From Lytechinus variegatus (taxonomy: Eukaryota > Echinodermata > Echinoidea > Temnopleuroida > Toxopneustidae), in NCBI RefSeq assembly GCF_018143015.1, contig NC_054747.1, forward strand, positions 34,439,733 through 34,503,732: a stretch of 64,000 nt of DNA, written 5' to 3'. How positions within the stretch are numbered: the stretch's first letter is position 1; each line of letters begins with the position of its first letter. A program made the translations under genes and the position numbers. Below, in pieces: positions 45,070-58,595 of this stretch. The notes beneath the pieces are model-generated. The model did not search any database. It saw only the letters and a program-made list of their open reading frames with translations, and had not been told where the DNA came from.

Positions 45070-46318
45070 GGGTGACTAGATTTCACTAAATGAAATACGG
45101 GACAATCGACAAAAAAGATCAAGGCTATGCAGTGTATATGGACTTAAAAATATAAAAAGAATTGGAAGGGAAGGTGAACGAATTAATGAAGGAGATAAAG
45201 AAAAGAGATGAATTGAGAAGAAAGAAAAGAATAAGTAGCAACGGCAAATTCAGACTCCTTTTTTGGAAGCCATTGGATTTTTTAACATACCAGACTAATG
45301 ATCACAATGACTGTCCCAATGTATTATCATGACCATTGAAACTATGGTCTAGACACCAAACCAAAATCATATCTCCCAGTGGATATGAAATGAGCTATAT
45401 GCGTTTTAAGCTCAATAGTCATTTTAAACTCTATTTTGAGAGCCATCTTGGAAATTTGGATACATTAGACCACTGACTATCCTTGTAACTTGTTCCGGTG
45501 TACTACTTCACCCTTTAAACTATTGAATAGAAATCGAAGTAATAGATAAATTGTGAATTTTTAGACTGCGGCAGCCGTTGTGGGCGCCATCTTGGATTTT
45601 CCAGGTAACTTGGACTGCTTATATTACTGTAATTTGTACCTACTACAAAAACTTTCACCCTGGACCATGGAATATAAAGCATAATAGGATTCTATGGAGG
45701 ATAATGAGTGAGTTATATCAATTTCAGTAGATGGCGCCATTTTCGACGACATCTTTAAAAATAACTACTTTCCCCGTATGCGGATTTCGGTAGATTTATA
45801 GTATGTTATTCCTGAGGCTGAGGTCAAATACTACCAGAAACAGTTGAAAAACATTTTGTTGCAATTTGTTAGAGGTAAAACCATACATTGACCCTTTATT
45901 AAAATAAATCCATTTAAACTGACAAAAAAATCATACACTTATGATTTTTTGTAAAACGCAATTTGCAATGACTTTGTACACTTTGACTAAATGGATGGTT
46001 GAAGTAAATTGAATATCTCTTGCAGAAACGCAGGTAGCCCTATAGGTGAATTTTCCAGGACAAAGTAGTTTCTAAACTATGATTCTGTAATCGGCAGGTG
46101 CATTTATTCCCTTCGAAATTTTGAACCCAGAAAAGCGAAGATAACGCTAGAGTGGGAAATGAATAAGCGCATACGTGTAACCCCATGCATGTCCATCTCA
46201 TTTCTATAGCGTTTTCGAGGCCAGCTTTTTTTAAGCGCAAACACACCACCCCCTACACACACACACGCACACCCTCCTCTACAGTACATTGTATTGACAA
46301 GGGAGAAATGACACTTAC

Positions 46319-46364
46319 ACGCTGCTCCGACGAACATCCAACAGAAAACCAAAGGAGTCAACAT
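46319..46364 (-). CDS. IgSF receptor, exon 1 (start codon and signal peptide)
   Basis: The start codon is at 46364-46362 and the exon ends at 46319 before donor GTAAGT, in phase 1. It encodes MLTPLVFCWMFVGAA, a short hydrophobic signal peptide. The frame joins exon 2 in phase. An ATG upstream in the same frame would add MVALLGSVPAAS, but the ATG chosen leaves a compact signal sequence directly before the splice. The protein predicted from the exons is signal peptide, V-like Ig, C2-like Ig, one membrane helix and a basic tail, hence a type-I cell-surface receptor or adhesion molecule. The gene covers at least 14.2 kb. Confidence 0.75.
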
Positions 46365-46689
46365 GCTGGCGGCAGGCACAGACCCGAGTAGGGCTACCAA
46401 TTTTCGTCAATTTTCATAATCATCTACAAACTAAATCCTTATTGAGCCTTCCTAATGGGCTGGAAATAAACGCATTCGATATTTCTGCGTGATGCTAGAT
46501 CAAAGGACTGATGGAGCGATATGTGGAACAAAAAACATGAAGAAGTTTTCGTTCGTGAAATATTCATCTACAAAGACGTTTCAGACCTTATCAAATATAG
46601 AGCGAACAGTGTTTAGATCAGAGACATGCTAGAAATGAAATGACTGCATCGGTTGTTTGCAGCTGTAATCAAGTTATTAATTTTCCAGA

Positions 46690-46800
46690 ATATCAAGAAT
46701 TTGTAAATCATTAACCTGCACATTCGAATGTGCAAATAAACTTTGTAACATACGGACAGTCACGTTTCGCTTAAATAACAATTTGTTTACCGAGGTATCG
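46690..46800 (+). repeat. Segment repeated three times upstream of the IgSF gene
   Basis: The core ACCTGCACATTCGAATGTGC then AAATAAACTTTGT recurs at about 47998-48035 and 49128-49165, each followed by AGTCACGT/AGTCATAT and similar text. The spacing is about 1.3 and 1.1 kb. The core contains the palindrome GCACATTCGAATGTGC. Confidence 0.7.
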
Positions 46801-47017
46801 ACATGATTATGTTTATTTACTGATAAGAAATAAGTATATGACTTTTTATAGTTTCTTGATTCCTCTTTTTTATGGCAGTGAAGTACTGAAATTAGTGTAT
46901 GTGTTAGTTGCTTCTTGTCATTTGTCAAATGTAGATTGTATTGTAATTGTTAATGGTACAGGGTATAAACTTTTAAACTTTGTTTTTACGACGTTTTTAC
47001 ACGGCATGCAAATGAGT

Positions 47018-47258
47018 AAGTACGTAGGTAGGGAGGAATGAAGTGTTAACTTTACATGCAATGAGGAGAAAATTAAAATGAGTGATGTCATCATTTCCCT
47101 CACTTGCATACCTAACAAGGGTGTGCATACAACCATGACAACTGTTTTGCGAAATTAAGCGAAATGTCGTAACCTTTTATTTACATGCGATTTTGATGAA
47201 ATTTCAGTTTTATGCTTGTTAGATCTTTCCCTTTTTATTCAATTAACTTTAAGAAATA
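47018..47258. mobile_element. R1 fragment
   Basis: Diverged central-right part of R1 (AATGAGTGATGTCATCATTT, CACTTGCATACC, ATTTACATGCGATTTTGATG). Its terminus is lost. Confidence 0.65.
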
Positions 47259-48171
47259 ACCATCAATCTCAGAGTACTCTATATACAATTTATAATTTGG
47301 TACCCCCCCCCCATTAAAGATAGTTAACGCCTCAAATAGACATGTGATATGATTTTCATGAATAATGAAATGAAATTAAACTGAAGCGAACTGAAGTGAT
47401 TTATATGCATTTGGCTCACGCCTTCCAACATCTTTACGCCTGGGTCTTATCTGTCATCATGACGCGTGGATTGCAAATTGGTATTTGGTAATCCTGTTAC
47501 TATAGAATATAAAAGTAAAACGATATATGCCAATTTAACTGTAAACCTACAAACCGCCCCATCACAAAAAAACTTCTAAAATTCTAAAAAGTGCTTGTCA
47601 GTCATGACACTGAAATCGATTACTGTGTTCCGTTTGTTAAATTTGTTCTGATTGTGTTTATTTTATTAAACTATTTGTAGTCTGATGTAAACATTTGGCT
47701 TATTATCATTGCTAGTTATATTAAATATAATTTAGAAGCTATGATTCTAAAGTCTTCGTTACCTTTACCCAGGTAAACCCTTTAGCTTGTTATTCTGGCT
47801 AGCTTTATTAACATTCACATTCGGAATATGTTCTGTTTGATTACTTCAGTATTGCTAGGAATATCAAATGTAATCAGCCAATTAATGATACTAAAGTCCT
47901 CAATTGCTATCACCTAATAAAACCTTTAGATCGTTTTCTGACCTCCTCTTTATTGTGATAAATTTCACCGAAATAACAAGAGTTTGGAAATTATTTACCT
48001 GCACATTCCGAATGTGCAAATGAGCCTTTGTTATATCCAAACAGTCATATCAATGTTTTTTTTTATCACAATTTATTAAAAGAGGCAAAATATCAGTCTG
48101 TTTAATGAGGCAAAGTTTGTTGATTACTCGATCTTCGGCACGTACTTCTCGAGCTTTGGAAACGCAATATA

Positions 48172-49066
48172 CAGAGTGAGTCAGAAAAAATGTCTCATCA
48201 GCTTGAAGTTGTCTTTCCTGAAGTATGATCATTTTATTGATATGTCCTGGTAGAATTATCCTCCCTACATATTTTGATATAATTTTCATAAGGATATTTC
48301 CATGACTGACTGACTACGAGAAGGACGTAAATTTTTAGTTGCGCCAAGTGGCTGGTGAAGATGAAATAAATGTGGAAAGATTCATTGATGGAAGCGGAAA
48401 GACTCCTACCCGTTATTCCACCCCATCAACACACATAAACACACATGACACATTACCTCTCTCTCTCTCGCGCGCGCACACACGCACTCATCCAACCATA
48501 CTCCATCCCCTGTAAATGCTTCATAAAAACTTCTTAAACACTTCATAAATTAGTGCTTACATTTCGTCCTTCCCCCTTATATTATCGGTTACGGTTTCAT
48601 TGATCAGCAATGGCCAACTTCCTAGATGTCTAACTTCAAAATGGCATGCCTGATATGGAAGCATTTACTTAACTTCACAAGTGTGTGGGAATCTAGGAAG
48701 GCTTGTGACAGATAGTGTCCGTGGAAGAGGTGATGTATTCTGCAAGAGAGGATGTCTTCGTGTGTTCGGGTGTGTGTGTAGGTGTATGTTTGTAAGGATG
48801 GGTAGGTGTCTTTCTGTCTGCACGTTTTTTACACCTTGTTCCATTCTTCATCCAGCAACTTGGCGAGACTAAGATTTTACGTCCTCTGGAGATTATCTCG
48901 TGTAGTCAACCATGCATGCATGCTGAATTCTTTATAAAAATGTTACCAAAATAAGAGGGGTAATACTCTATAAGGACATCTCAATTGATAAATCAATGAT
49001 TAAATGTTCTTACCACAGACAAGAAAACTTTACAAAAATGGGACATTCTTTTTCTGACTCACTCTG
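48172..49066. mobile_element. Mariner-like non-autonomous element
   Basis: Ends CAGAGTGAGTCAGAAAAA and TTTTTCTGACTCACTCTG with TA on both sides (48170-48171 and 49067-49068). The CAGnGTGnGTCA end is classic for mariner. At 895 bp with no transposase remnant it is non-autonomous. It sits inside the second copy of the triplicated segment. Confidence 0.8.
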
Positions 49067-49389
49067 TAGGCCTATGTATGCATTGTAAGAAAACTTTTTA
49101 GTATAACGATAATTTGCAGATTACTAACACGCACATTTCGAATATGCAAATAAACCTTTGTCATATTGAAAGTCACGTCAGCCATTTGATAACAATTGAT
49201 TATCTAAAACAAAATATGATTAGTTTTTTTTACTGATGTGGCAAGGCGTGTTGATTCCTCGATATTGGCTCTTATATTCCGAACTTTCGACGCGTTATCT
49301 AAGACATATTTAATCAAATGAATTGTAAGACGTCGACTGTGCAATGTCGCGCAAAGAAAATATCTGAAGGGGATCGGGGGAGGGGGACT

Positions 49390-49826
49390 TCCATTGGCGA
49401 GTGGATCATGCACAACCATGGGGGTCTCGAAAAGCACCCTAAACACATATTTTCAATATTCTGAAAATGCACCCCTTAACCTTAACAAATATTGGAACCA
49501 TAACGACACTTTTGCCAAGTATTCCCTGATTTGACCCCCTAAACAAGTACCGTGATATTTTCATGGTTATATCGGACATGTCGGACGTTGGTCGTCGGCT
49601 TTACCTTTACCATGTTTACCTATATCAATGGAAGCCCCAACTCCTACATCTCGCGCTAATCGTATTCTAAACACCGTAGCTTTCCTAGCGAAAACAGATA
49701 CAATTTTTTCATTATTTTAGTGTTTTGACACCCTTATTACGATACGTAAGTAACGTGCCCCATCCTGAAAAAGGCACCCTTTTACGTGTTTTCCGGGGTC
49801 GCACATGGTATCCACTCGTCAATGTA
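49390..49826. mobile_element. TIR element with 'CCCTAAACA' interior
   Basis: The ends CCATTGGCGAGTGGAT and ATCCACTCGTCAATG are inverted with few mismatches, next to G-rich tracts (49360-49390 and 49838-49857). The interior has AAGCACCCTAAACAC and CACCCTTTTACGTG. No coding. Confidence 0.55.
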
Positions 49827-50195
49827 AATGTGTGTGTGTGGGGGGGGGGGGGGGGGAGATCGCACATCAGAGGTTAGATGGTGGTTCACAGCGGTTCGAC
49901 TATTCGCTGAGCTCCGCTAAAGAACACGTTGATTCCGCTCATAAAACCTAGTCATCCGTCGCTCATCCGCTATAAATCTTAAGAATCCTCGGGAACTGCC
50001 AACGTAATTAAATGTGGTTTTTTTTTCGTGTTGATCTTGGCTTTTTGAAACTGAACTTGTTCCAATCCGCCAGTCAGATGTACTCTCTCTAACTCAACGT
50101 TGTAAATACGGTATGAGCGCGAATATAGTAGTTGCTATGGTCACACCGTGATTTGAGAACTGCCATAAACATGATAAACCACCATCTTGTCATGT

Positions 50196-50682
50196 CTAAA
50201 GGGGAAGCTCACCACGACAAAAAGTTGGTTTTTAATGATAGAAGTAAAATACAAAAAAATATTGGTGAAGATTTGATGAAAATCCATCACAAAATAAGAA
50301 TGTGATTAATTTCTGTTACGCAGCACCCGTATCATGTAACATAAATTCCATAAATTCATGGCACAATAAGTATATTATTTATATATTTGTTGTTATGAAA
50401 TGGGGGAAAACACAACGTGTCTGCTTATACATCCGGCGCATTAATGAAGTCACTTTTGATTTTTTTTTACTTGTTGAGGAGAGTGCATTTTGGGAATTGA
50501 TATCGCGCGACATATTACAGAGAAGCTGCTCACCTGTGACGTCACAAAATAAAAAAAATCATTTATAACTCCGTTATTCTAAGGCAGATTTGCATCGAAC
50601 CTTCACCAATATTTTACATTATACACTGTTATAACTATTATTTTATTAAACCCAGTTGTCTGATCGCCCCTTAATATGCTTA
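50196..50682. mobile_element. Probable TA-type MITE
   Basis: The left end TAAAGGGGAAGCTCACC has a weak inverted partner in GATCGCCCCTTAA at about 50665-50677. Inner arms ATATTGGTGAAGATT / ACCTTCACCAATAT are clearer. It encloses a TGACGTCA site (50536-50543). Confidence 0.5.
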
Positions 50683-50689
50683 AGACGCC

Positions 50690-51842
50690 CTTTTAGATGA
50701 GACATCGCGTGCGAAAACGATATTTGTGTGCAGAAAAACCGATAGCTTCCTTGGTATGGGTCTGGGTATAGGGTCGGTGAAGATCCATTGGATCTTGAAC
50801 TCCTTTGCTGCCCCCACCCCTTTCCATTCTTTCTCTTCAGAAGTATCCTATGAGTATGTATACATTACCTCATTGAAAATTTGTTCAGATACAGCAGTGT
50901 CATTTTGTGAAATGACAACCCGACCCTATATTCTAAATTCTAGTAAGGGAATTCTGAAATAATTCCGCCCCACCCTCGGATCCAGTTTACGAGTTCGGTT
51001 TTTATTTAAGCGCCCTCTGGTGTGTCTTATTATAGCATTAGCATGATAAGGGCACGTTGAAGAAAGAATTTGGTTAAGACGCAACTCATGTATTCAATCG
51101 AAAGTCCCGAAATACGCTTTTTATTGGTTTAAAAAGGTTGCGTTTGATTTTTCAGTTACATTTGATCGCATCCCTTTCTTATCTTTCCATAATAACGATA
51201 ATTATGTCTCATATTATTTACGAAACTAAGACACAGACATAGGACATACATCTCTTTGCACTATTGATCACTGTAACAAAAAAATCGTATTTTTAAGAAT
51301 AAACTGAAGATAATAAGAAGTATATTTTAGCTTTACGTTAGGCCACATCTTACGGTGAAAATACGAACTAAGCAATTTACGGTATACCGTGCGAAGATTT
51401 GATTGAAAGTTTTGCATCAATTTGCCGATATTTACGGTTAATAATTGATAATTAACCGTACAAGGCCCTGGGAACATTTTTTTTATGGGGGGGGGGGTTG
51501 ATGTAGATTTAACAAGCATAAAAATTCACTACGAATTGAGATTATTTCTGTCCGAGAATTTTGACAAAAAAAGAACAAAATTTGTCATTTTGCGTTCATT
51601 TCTCAATTTTCTGAATGTTTAACACCTACCTAGGGAAATAATACACACAACACACCTAGCACCCCATCTTCCCAGGGCCATGCCTGTACTCCGTACGCGT
51701 TTCCCCTTAAATTACAGTAATATTCTATTCAAAGAGAAGTCTACCTCTCACACACTGACTAGCCCATCCAACTTCAATTTTTCAAGGGACTAGATAAGAG
51801 ACATGTAGGTTTGATTTGATTGATTTGATTTCTTTATTCATG

Positions 51843-51877
<35 letters not shown>

Positions 51878-54060
51878 CAACATCATTTTCAGCATTACAT
51901 GATATTCATATTAGTATAATCATTTATATTATATATACATGATTGGAGCATCTTAAGCTCTATGAGCTTGAGAATGATGTTCCATGAGAAAGAAGAATAC
52001 AAAGATACATAATTATACATTGGCTAAAATGATATATTCAATGATGCGAACATCAACAATAAAAAGAAGAGCAAAAGAGATAGGGTGAGGGGTGAAAAGA
52101 ACAGAGTGGGAAAAAAACTGAATAGAAAGAGAGAAATATGAAGAGAGTTTTAAACAATATATAACAAGACATCATGTTTGATAACGAAGACTCGTTCGTG
52201 AGGTATTTTGTTTGTATATAATAAATATAAACAATAGTAAAAAAAAATGAATTTCATATGTGTGGTGGTACATTATGTAACCATGCAGTGGTAATAAACA
52301 TACATGACATTATTATCAGCCTTGTGTTTCATATTTTGAAATAAGGAAATGTCTAGCTTGCCTCTTCAAGGAATTTTTTTGTTGGGCATGAACGAACATT
52401 TAAGTTAGGAAACTCATTAAAAAATGCAAAAGACATGGAGAGTACAGTAGAAAATGGCGTAGTGATTTTGGTAATTATGATGGCATTAATAGAATTTTAT
52501 AGGATTCAAGGGGTATAGTTCTGAACTTAAAAAAAATCAATTTTATGTGATTTCATGCGACCGATCAATATTCCATCTTTCATGTTTTTTTCCTAGTTGT
52601 CAAAATATAAAAATTGTTTTATTCATAGCCAAAATTGTCAGGGGTGTTAAAATCAAAGTTACTTTGAAAGGGGCCATGTGATCGTTAACATGCTTAACAA
52701 TCTTTAATATCCCTAGTTCTGAAAAATAGAAAATAAGTTAACTTGCAAACATAAATTTTTGTGATTTTTCATAATCCTGATCCACTCGCTACAATGGTAT
52801 GAATGCGATGGCTACCATTATAAAGATTTTCATAGCGTTTGGTAAAGAGAGTAAAATACTCTTTCAGAACATAATACATGTAGTTTCTACAAATTTCGAA
52901 AATACTATTAGTATCTTATTCCAGAACTTATTCATTTTTTAATTATTAAATTTGATATATTGCAGACACAATCCGAACTCATGTTTTACGATTTGACGGT
53001 ATCAGAATAGGTGTATGAGTGTTGTCCCAAACATCACATAACTACAAATCCACTAAAAAACCCCACAAAATTTATTTTCTTGAAAACGCACATGAATATA
53101 CAACGTCCACTGAGATAAAATAATCTTTAAAAGGTAAATGTATAACGTTGGTTTTCCTTGAGTATCATTTATAAAAAAATATATAATTATGATTTTATTT
53201 CATTTCCTTTATTTCAACAGTACAAAAATTCACTTGTACATTGCAAATTCAGAATACAGCAGTCCAACTATACATTGAAATAACACAATCGCATACATTT
53301 ACTGCATTAACGAATTGAACAAGTATGAAGACGTTATTGATGGATAGTTCTGGAAATTGGAAAACTCTAAAAGTCATTGTTTGTTAATCAGGTTGGCAAA
53401 CTTAAAGGTATTCAAATATTGCATTTGGATACTCTTAGTGCCATTGCACTGCAGTGGCCTCAGCGAGCAGTACACAAGACCATATGGATCTAAAATTCCA
53501 CGTAATATCGGCTGAGTGATCGATATCAAACAACTCATCAAATGACAAGGATCTATCTCAGTGCCATATAATGCCACTACTATTCAAATAAGAATATACG
53601 AAGATCAAACAATACGAAATAAGATACCACGTACAATATTGGATGGTGGCACGATGAAAATTATAAATGTCAAGTTGGGCTGTTGGATACTATAAATAAA
53701 GTTTTTCACTTAATCATGTTCTGCACGACCAGTAATGTTGCAGGGACGACATATTTTATCGCAAATGAAATCACATGTAATCATTTGAGGATAATGATAA
53801 CGTTTTCAAATACACATCGAGCTCATTGATCCATTACTAAACAATCGGATTATTGCGATATAAGATTTTAATTTAAGTAATTGATCTATGTACATATCAT
53901 TCATTTTGAAAAATGTTAACGTTCACAATTCACGTCTAGCTAATTGATACATTAATCTACAAGACTATACTGTTGTAAATTATTCATTTTCAATACACAA
54001 TGAAGACTTGGTTTGTCTAAGCCAAGTCTCTGTGATTAACGATTCCTATTATTCCCTTTT
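50690..54060. other. Intergenic DNA, no gene seen
   Basis: Contains a (TA)n tract at 51843-51870 beside a GATTTGATT tail that may be a LINE 3' end, and a C/G tract near 51490. All open frames are short, low-complexity and without recognisable motifs. Confidence 0.5.
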
Positions 54061-54063
54061 TTA

Positions 54064-54633
54064 AAGGAAACCAAAACCCAAGAAGAGAAGTAAGCTTATT
54101 GGAAAGAGTAAAATGAGAGGAACAATTGAAAAAAAGTTTCATCAAAATCGGTTATGAAATAAGCTAGTTATAAGAGTTTAAAAACTCTCGTTGTACTGTC
54201 TATGGGCATCCTCAAATTGGCAAACGTGCTTCAAAATGGCTGATTTTGTGGACAACTATCCATTTGTTTAGTACACAAATTTTCAGATTTTCCTCATTAT
54301 TTTTCAAATTGCATCTTGCCTCCTTCTGAGCACAACATATGTCATGGGAAAATATAATCCACACCATATATGTCAAGGTCAGGAGGAGATAATATGAAAT
54401 ATGTAAAATAAAGGGGAAAATCTGAAAATATGTGTAGAGAGTTGTCCACAAAATCAGCCATTTTGAAGCACGTTTGCCAATTTGAGGATCCACATAGTAA
54501 GTACAACAAGACTTTTTAATCGTCCATGACTTGCTTATTTCATAACCGATTTTGATGAAACTTTTTTTAAATTGTTCCTCTTATTTTACTCTTTCCAATA
54601 AGATTACTTCTCTTCTTAGCTTTTGGTTTCCTT
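54064..54633. mobile_element. Palindromic TA-flanked MITE
   Basis: Ends AAGGAAACCAAAACCC and AAGCTTTTGGTTTCC-type, with TA outside (54062-54063 and 54634-54635). The arms pair nearly throughout: AAATTGGCAAACGTGCTTCA / TGAAGCACGTTTGCCAATTT and AAAATGGCTGATTTTGTGGA / TCCACAAAATCAGCCATTTT. It is about 570 bp and non-coding. Confidence 0.85.
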
Positions 54634-55254
54634 TAAGAGTTCCTATGTATAAATTACCAAAAACACACACGTTACGCGCAATTCGATTATAAGTTTCCAT
54701 AATACTGCAGAGATAACACACAAGAAGAATCTGAAGATCACATCCATAAATCATTGCTAGAAAATTAAAAAGACATTGTAGTTAATATACACATAGTCCT
54801 ACATTTATTACACGGTAGTACAAAATACATATCATATCAATCATGTCAATACACAGAATGTGTTTTTAAAAAATGTGATTAAATACGGGGCGACAATCTC
54901 CCCATGGTATCACAATACAACATACATCTGTATCATTATTTCAGTAATTACCCTGATGTGTAAAAACAGTATAATATGAACAACCTCGGCCCTGTATCGT
55001 AACTCAAAGGTTTGCAATGAATGAAAGAACCGCACTGATTGGTTCCCAATCAGTATGTTAAACAGACTACGCTTGCAACGATGATCATGATTGGTTATTG
55101 GTATGTAGCGATCGATTGCATACTTTTGTGTAACGGAGCCGATAAAACTCCTTGCAGTCTACCCTGCAGTTTGGTTTTCAATTAAACGGGAGTGTTGGAC
55201 TAAGTTGTATTGAATAATCCAACATATTCACTTTTTCATTGCCATTTTGAAAAG

Positions 55255-55330
55255 CTTACTACGCCGCCTCCGCCATCGGAAAAGCACGGGAGACTATGTC
55301 TCGCTTCTGCTATGCACGTGAGAGAAAAAA
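55255..55330 (-). mobile_element. R2 end fragment
   Basis: CGCCGCCTCCGCCATCGGAA, then GAGACTATGTCTCGCTTCTG and TGCACGTGAGAG match the R2 terminal box in inverse orientation. Confidence 0.7.
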
Positions 55331-55521
55331 AAAGAAAGACTTGACAATAAGAACCAAAGTAGATTCACATTTCCCATATCATTCATAATATATAATACGA
55401 TAAACATGCACATTCGACAATTAAACACAAAATAAATACAAAAGATATACAGTAAACAACGCACAAGATTGATTATTGAATTTGAATTATATTTTCACTC
55501 AATGGCTAGTTATACTGCGTG

Positions 55522-55717
55522 CACTGGCGGATCCAGGGGAGGGGGCGGGGGCAAAGCTGACCCGTGCCTTGTTTTTTGAGAGGCTCAATTAAAATCTTTA
55601 ATGTAAAAATCCCGTTAAAACAGAAAGTGAAGACCCTTTTCTTTATTTTGCTTGTCATTTTTTTCCTCTAGATAATGTGCCGCCCCCTTTTTTTTGAAAA
55701 TCCTGGATTCGCCCCTG
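55522..55717. mobile_element. 196-bp hAT MITE
   Basis: Ends CACTGGCGGATCCAGG and CCTGGATTCGCCCCTG. The flanking octamers ACTGCGTG (55514-55521) and ATTGCGTG (55718-55725) differ at one base. It is internally G- and C-tract rich, with no coding. Confidence 0.85.
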
Positions 55718-56049
55718 ATTGCGTGCATGTTGGCCAATGGTTAACTATTGCTGAAACTACGAACTCTTCTTTAAGAAAATCTGAAAGCAAATGGTTGGTA
55801 ATTGCATCTCTGAATATGAAGTTAACCTCATGACTGAATTGCATAACGGCATAAAATTAAAGAATGTTGAGACTACATACATGTAATCAAACATTGTATT
55901 AATAACTGCATAGGTTGTACAGGTATAAAAACAAAAGTTTGATACATGTAGTTGTATTCAAATCGTGTGTATATAAACGTCACTGCATTATTAACCCGCA
56001 TGAGGGCGCCCTGTTGAGGATTGCTGGGAGGTACGACCGATTGAGGAAA

Positions 56050-57985
56050 TAAATAAATAACGGACACTCAGTGGTCCAGTATGTTCAAAAATCCAAGTTG
56101 GCTTTAAAAAAAAATTATTCTAAATTGACTGCTGTTACTTAAAGCGGATATAGCTAATTTCATATCGGCCTGGAAGATGCGATTTTAGTGTCTAAACCAC
56201 TGGTTCCAAGGGTAAAATAATACATAAGGACAAGTTTTAAGAATAGTCAGTGGTCTGGTGTTACCAAAAATTCAATATTGCGTCCAAAAATTGATTCTAA
56301 AATGGCTGCTGATTTTCAGAAGTGGCATAGCTCATTTTAAATCCGCCTGTGAGATATGATTTCGTTGTCTAAACTATGGTTTCAAGAGTCAAGTTATATA
56401 TCAGGACAAATTACAATGACAGTCAGTGGTCTAATATGTCCAAAATTCCAAGATGGCCTCCAAAAATGGACTAAAAAAATGTCTGACGTTACTTATAAAA
56501 GGACATAGTTTGTTCAATATCTGTCTGGGGAATATGAGTTTGGTGTATAAACCATGGTTTAAAGGATCAAGTAATAGACTAGGGTAAGTTACAAGACCAG
56601 TCAGTTGTCTGTATGTTAAAAAAAGCCAAAATGACTTCAAAAAATGGGGTGTAAATTGACTGTTCTATTTAAAAGTATACATATTTTATTAGAAATACAC
56701 CTTTTGGAAGTATGATTTTGCTGTCTACACTAGAGTTTAAAGGGTCAAGTAATACATTGGGTTATTAAGTTGAAAGGACAGTCGGGTGTCAAGTATGTCC
56801 AAAAATCGAAGATGGCTTTAAAAATGGGGGTCTTAAATGACTGTTTTTACTTAAAAGTGGATATGGAACATTACAAATAAACCTTGGTGATATTATTTTG
56901 GTGTCTACACTAGGGTTTCCAAGGGTAAAAAATACTTTGGGACTTGTGACCATGATATGCAGTTATCTATTTTGCATAAAAATCCAAGTTGGCTTTCAAA
57001 AAATGGGTTCTAATATATCTGCATTTATTAAAAAATGGACATAGTTCATAAAATATCCACCTGTGAGAAATAATATTGGTGCCTATACTTGATGTCTACA
57101 TGGGGATAAGTAATCGTATTGTTTCATGAGATGGTAACAGCACCCATTTGATGAAATCTTAGAATCCACCACGGATTTATTTTGACAAAATGGAATACTA
57201 ACCATCCTTGTTACTTGTCCAAATGTATATTTTGTCCCTTCATACCAAAGTTTAGACACCAACATTATTTCTTACAGATAAATATTGTACAACTCTGACT
57301 ACTATTGAGTGATACGAATCGTTTTAGATGCCTATTTTGAAAACCCTCTTGGACAACTACATACCAAGTTAACCAGTCCGAACGTATTATTTTAACCGTG
57401 AAACCATAGTGTGGACACAGAAATCATATCTCACTGGTGGATATTAAATGAACTATGTTCATTTTAAAAGTAAAAGGAGTCATGTTAGACTTCGATTTTT
57501 TGAAGCCATCTTGGATTTTCGACATACTGGACCACCGATTGTCCTTGTAACTAATTTTCTGACTTTTAAAACCATAGTATATTGACATCAAAATCGTATG
57601 TCCTTGATGGATATTACATGAACTATGTCAATTTTGTAAATACCAGCAGCTAATTCATACTCTTTTTAAGCCACCGTGCACTTTTGGAAATACTTGACCA
57701 CCCATTGTCCTTGTAAATTATCCCAATGTATTATATGACCCATTTAACCAAGGTATAGGCACAAAAATCCCATTCCCGGATATTCAACAAACTATGTTGG
57801 GGATTTTCTTTAAGTAGCAACAGCGTGTTTTTACTCCTTTTTTGGAAGCCATCTTGGATTTTTTTACATACCGGACCACTGACTGTCCTTGTAATTTTCC
57901 CCAATGTATTATTTGACCATTGAAACCATGGTCTAGACACCAAAATCATATCTCCCAGGTGGATATGATATGAGCTATTGACCCG
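56050..57985. mobile_element. FB4, second member of the FB3 unit family
   Basis: The units match FB3: GGACACTCAGTGGTCC, CCAAGATGGC, GTCTAAACCATGGTTT. They run forward to about 57.05 kb and inverted afterwards (GCCATCTTGGATTTT, GACCACTGACTGTCC). The centre near 57115-57160 shares GACAGCACCCATTT-like text with the FB3 centre. The FB3 outer arms are absent, so it is either truncated or a core-only copy. Confidence 0.75.
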
Positions 57986-58595
57986 TCTAGTGGCTGTTGG
58001 TTCATTCACATGTCTGGAATTATGCTGTTTAGTAAATTGTCAAATTTAATGAGGAAGTGCAATCAATTTAATAACGTACTTTTCAACTTTTTCAATTCAC
58101 CTTTATTCAATTCCAATATTAAAAACATTTAACAACACATAATAAAAAATGCAATTCAAGATACGATAAAGTAATTCAATGGTATGTACATGCATATTGA
58201 ATAGAAAAAAATATTCATCTGTTGTACACTCGCAATCACTCTTTATGTCAACTGTCTTTTTTACTACCTCAATTCACCTCATTGCTGTTCTCCTTTCTTT
58301 CTCCCTCTTTCCCGCCATTTCTCTCTCTTTGATTTTCGATCAATTTCCCTCTCTTTCTAATTCATATTGTATCGTCTTTTCTTCTCTCTGTCCTTTGCTT
58401 TTAGTAAACAACTTAAAAGATGATGAACTCATTATTTCATTACAAAATTTTGAATCATGTTAGTACGGGAAAGAAAAACGAATCTTGCCACTCAGATGTG
58501 AATTTTTAATTAATCTTTTGGAATTTTCTTACAACATTAAAACACAATTTTATCTCTAAATGGATTTTCTATTATTATTAATTAATGAGTTAATT

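Larger units (their letters stand above)
42053..45893. mobile_element. FB3 foldback with tandem 'AAGATGGC' units
   Basis: The terminal arms match in inverse orientation: TATTTGACCTCAG / CTGAGGTCAAATA, TTTTCAAGATGGCCGCC versus GGCGCCATTTTC, and TTGATATAACTCACTTATTA versus its complement. The left half has diverged units of about 180-190 bp reading CCAAGATGGCTT... and GTCTAGACCATGGTTT-like text. After a centre near 43.75-43.85 kb the same units run inverted (GCCATCTTGGATTTT). It carries a hAT foldback (42729-43418) and an R1 copy (44479-45069). It lies in IgSF intron 1. No proteins. Confidence 0.75.

Noticed and set aside
46185..46391. Plus-strand frame opposite IgSF exon 1
   Set aside because: It is a shadow of the signal-peptide exon and a CA-rich tract.
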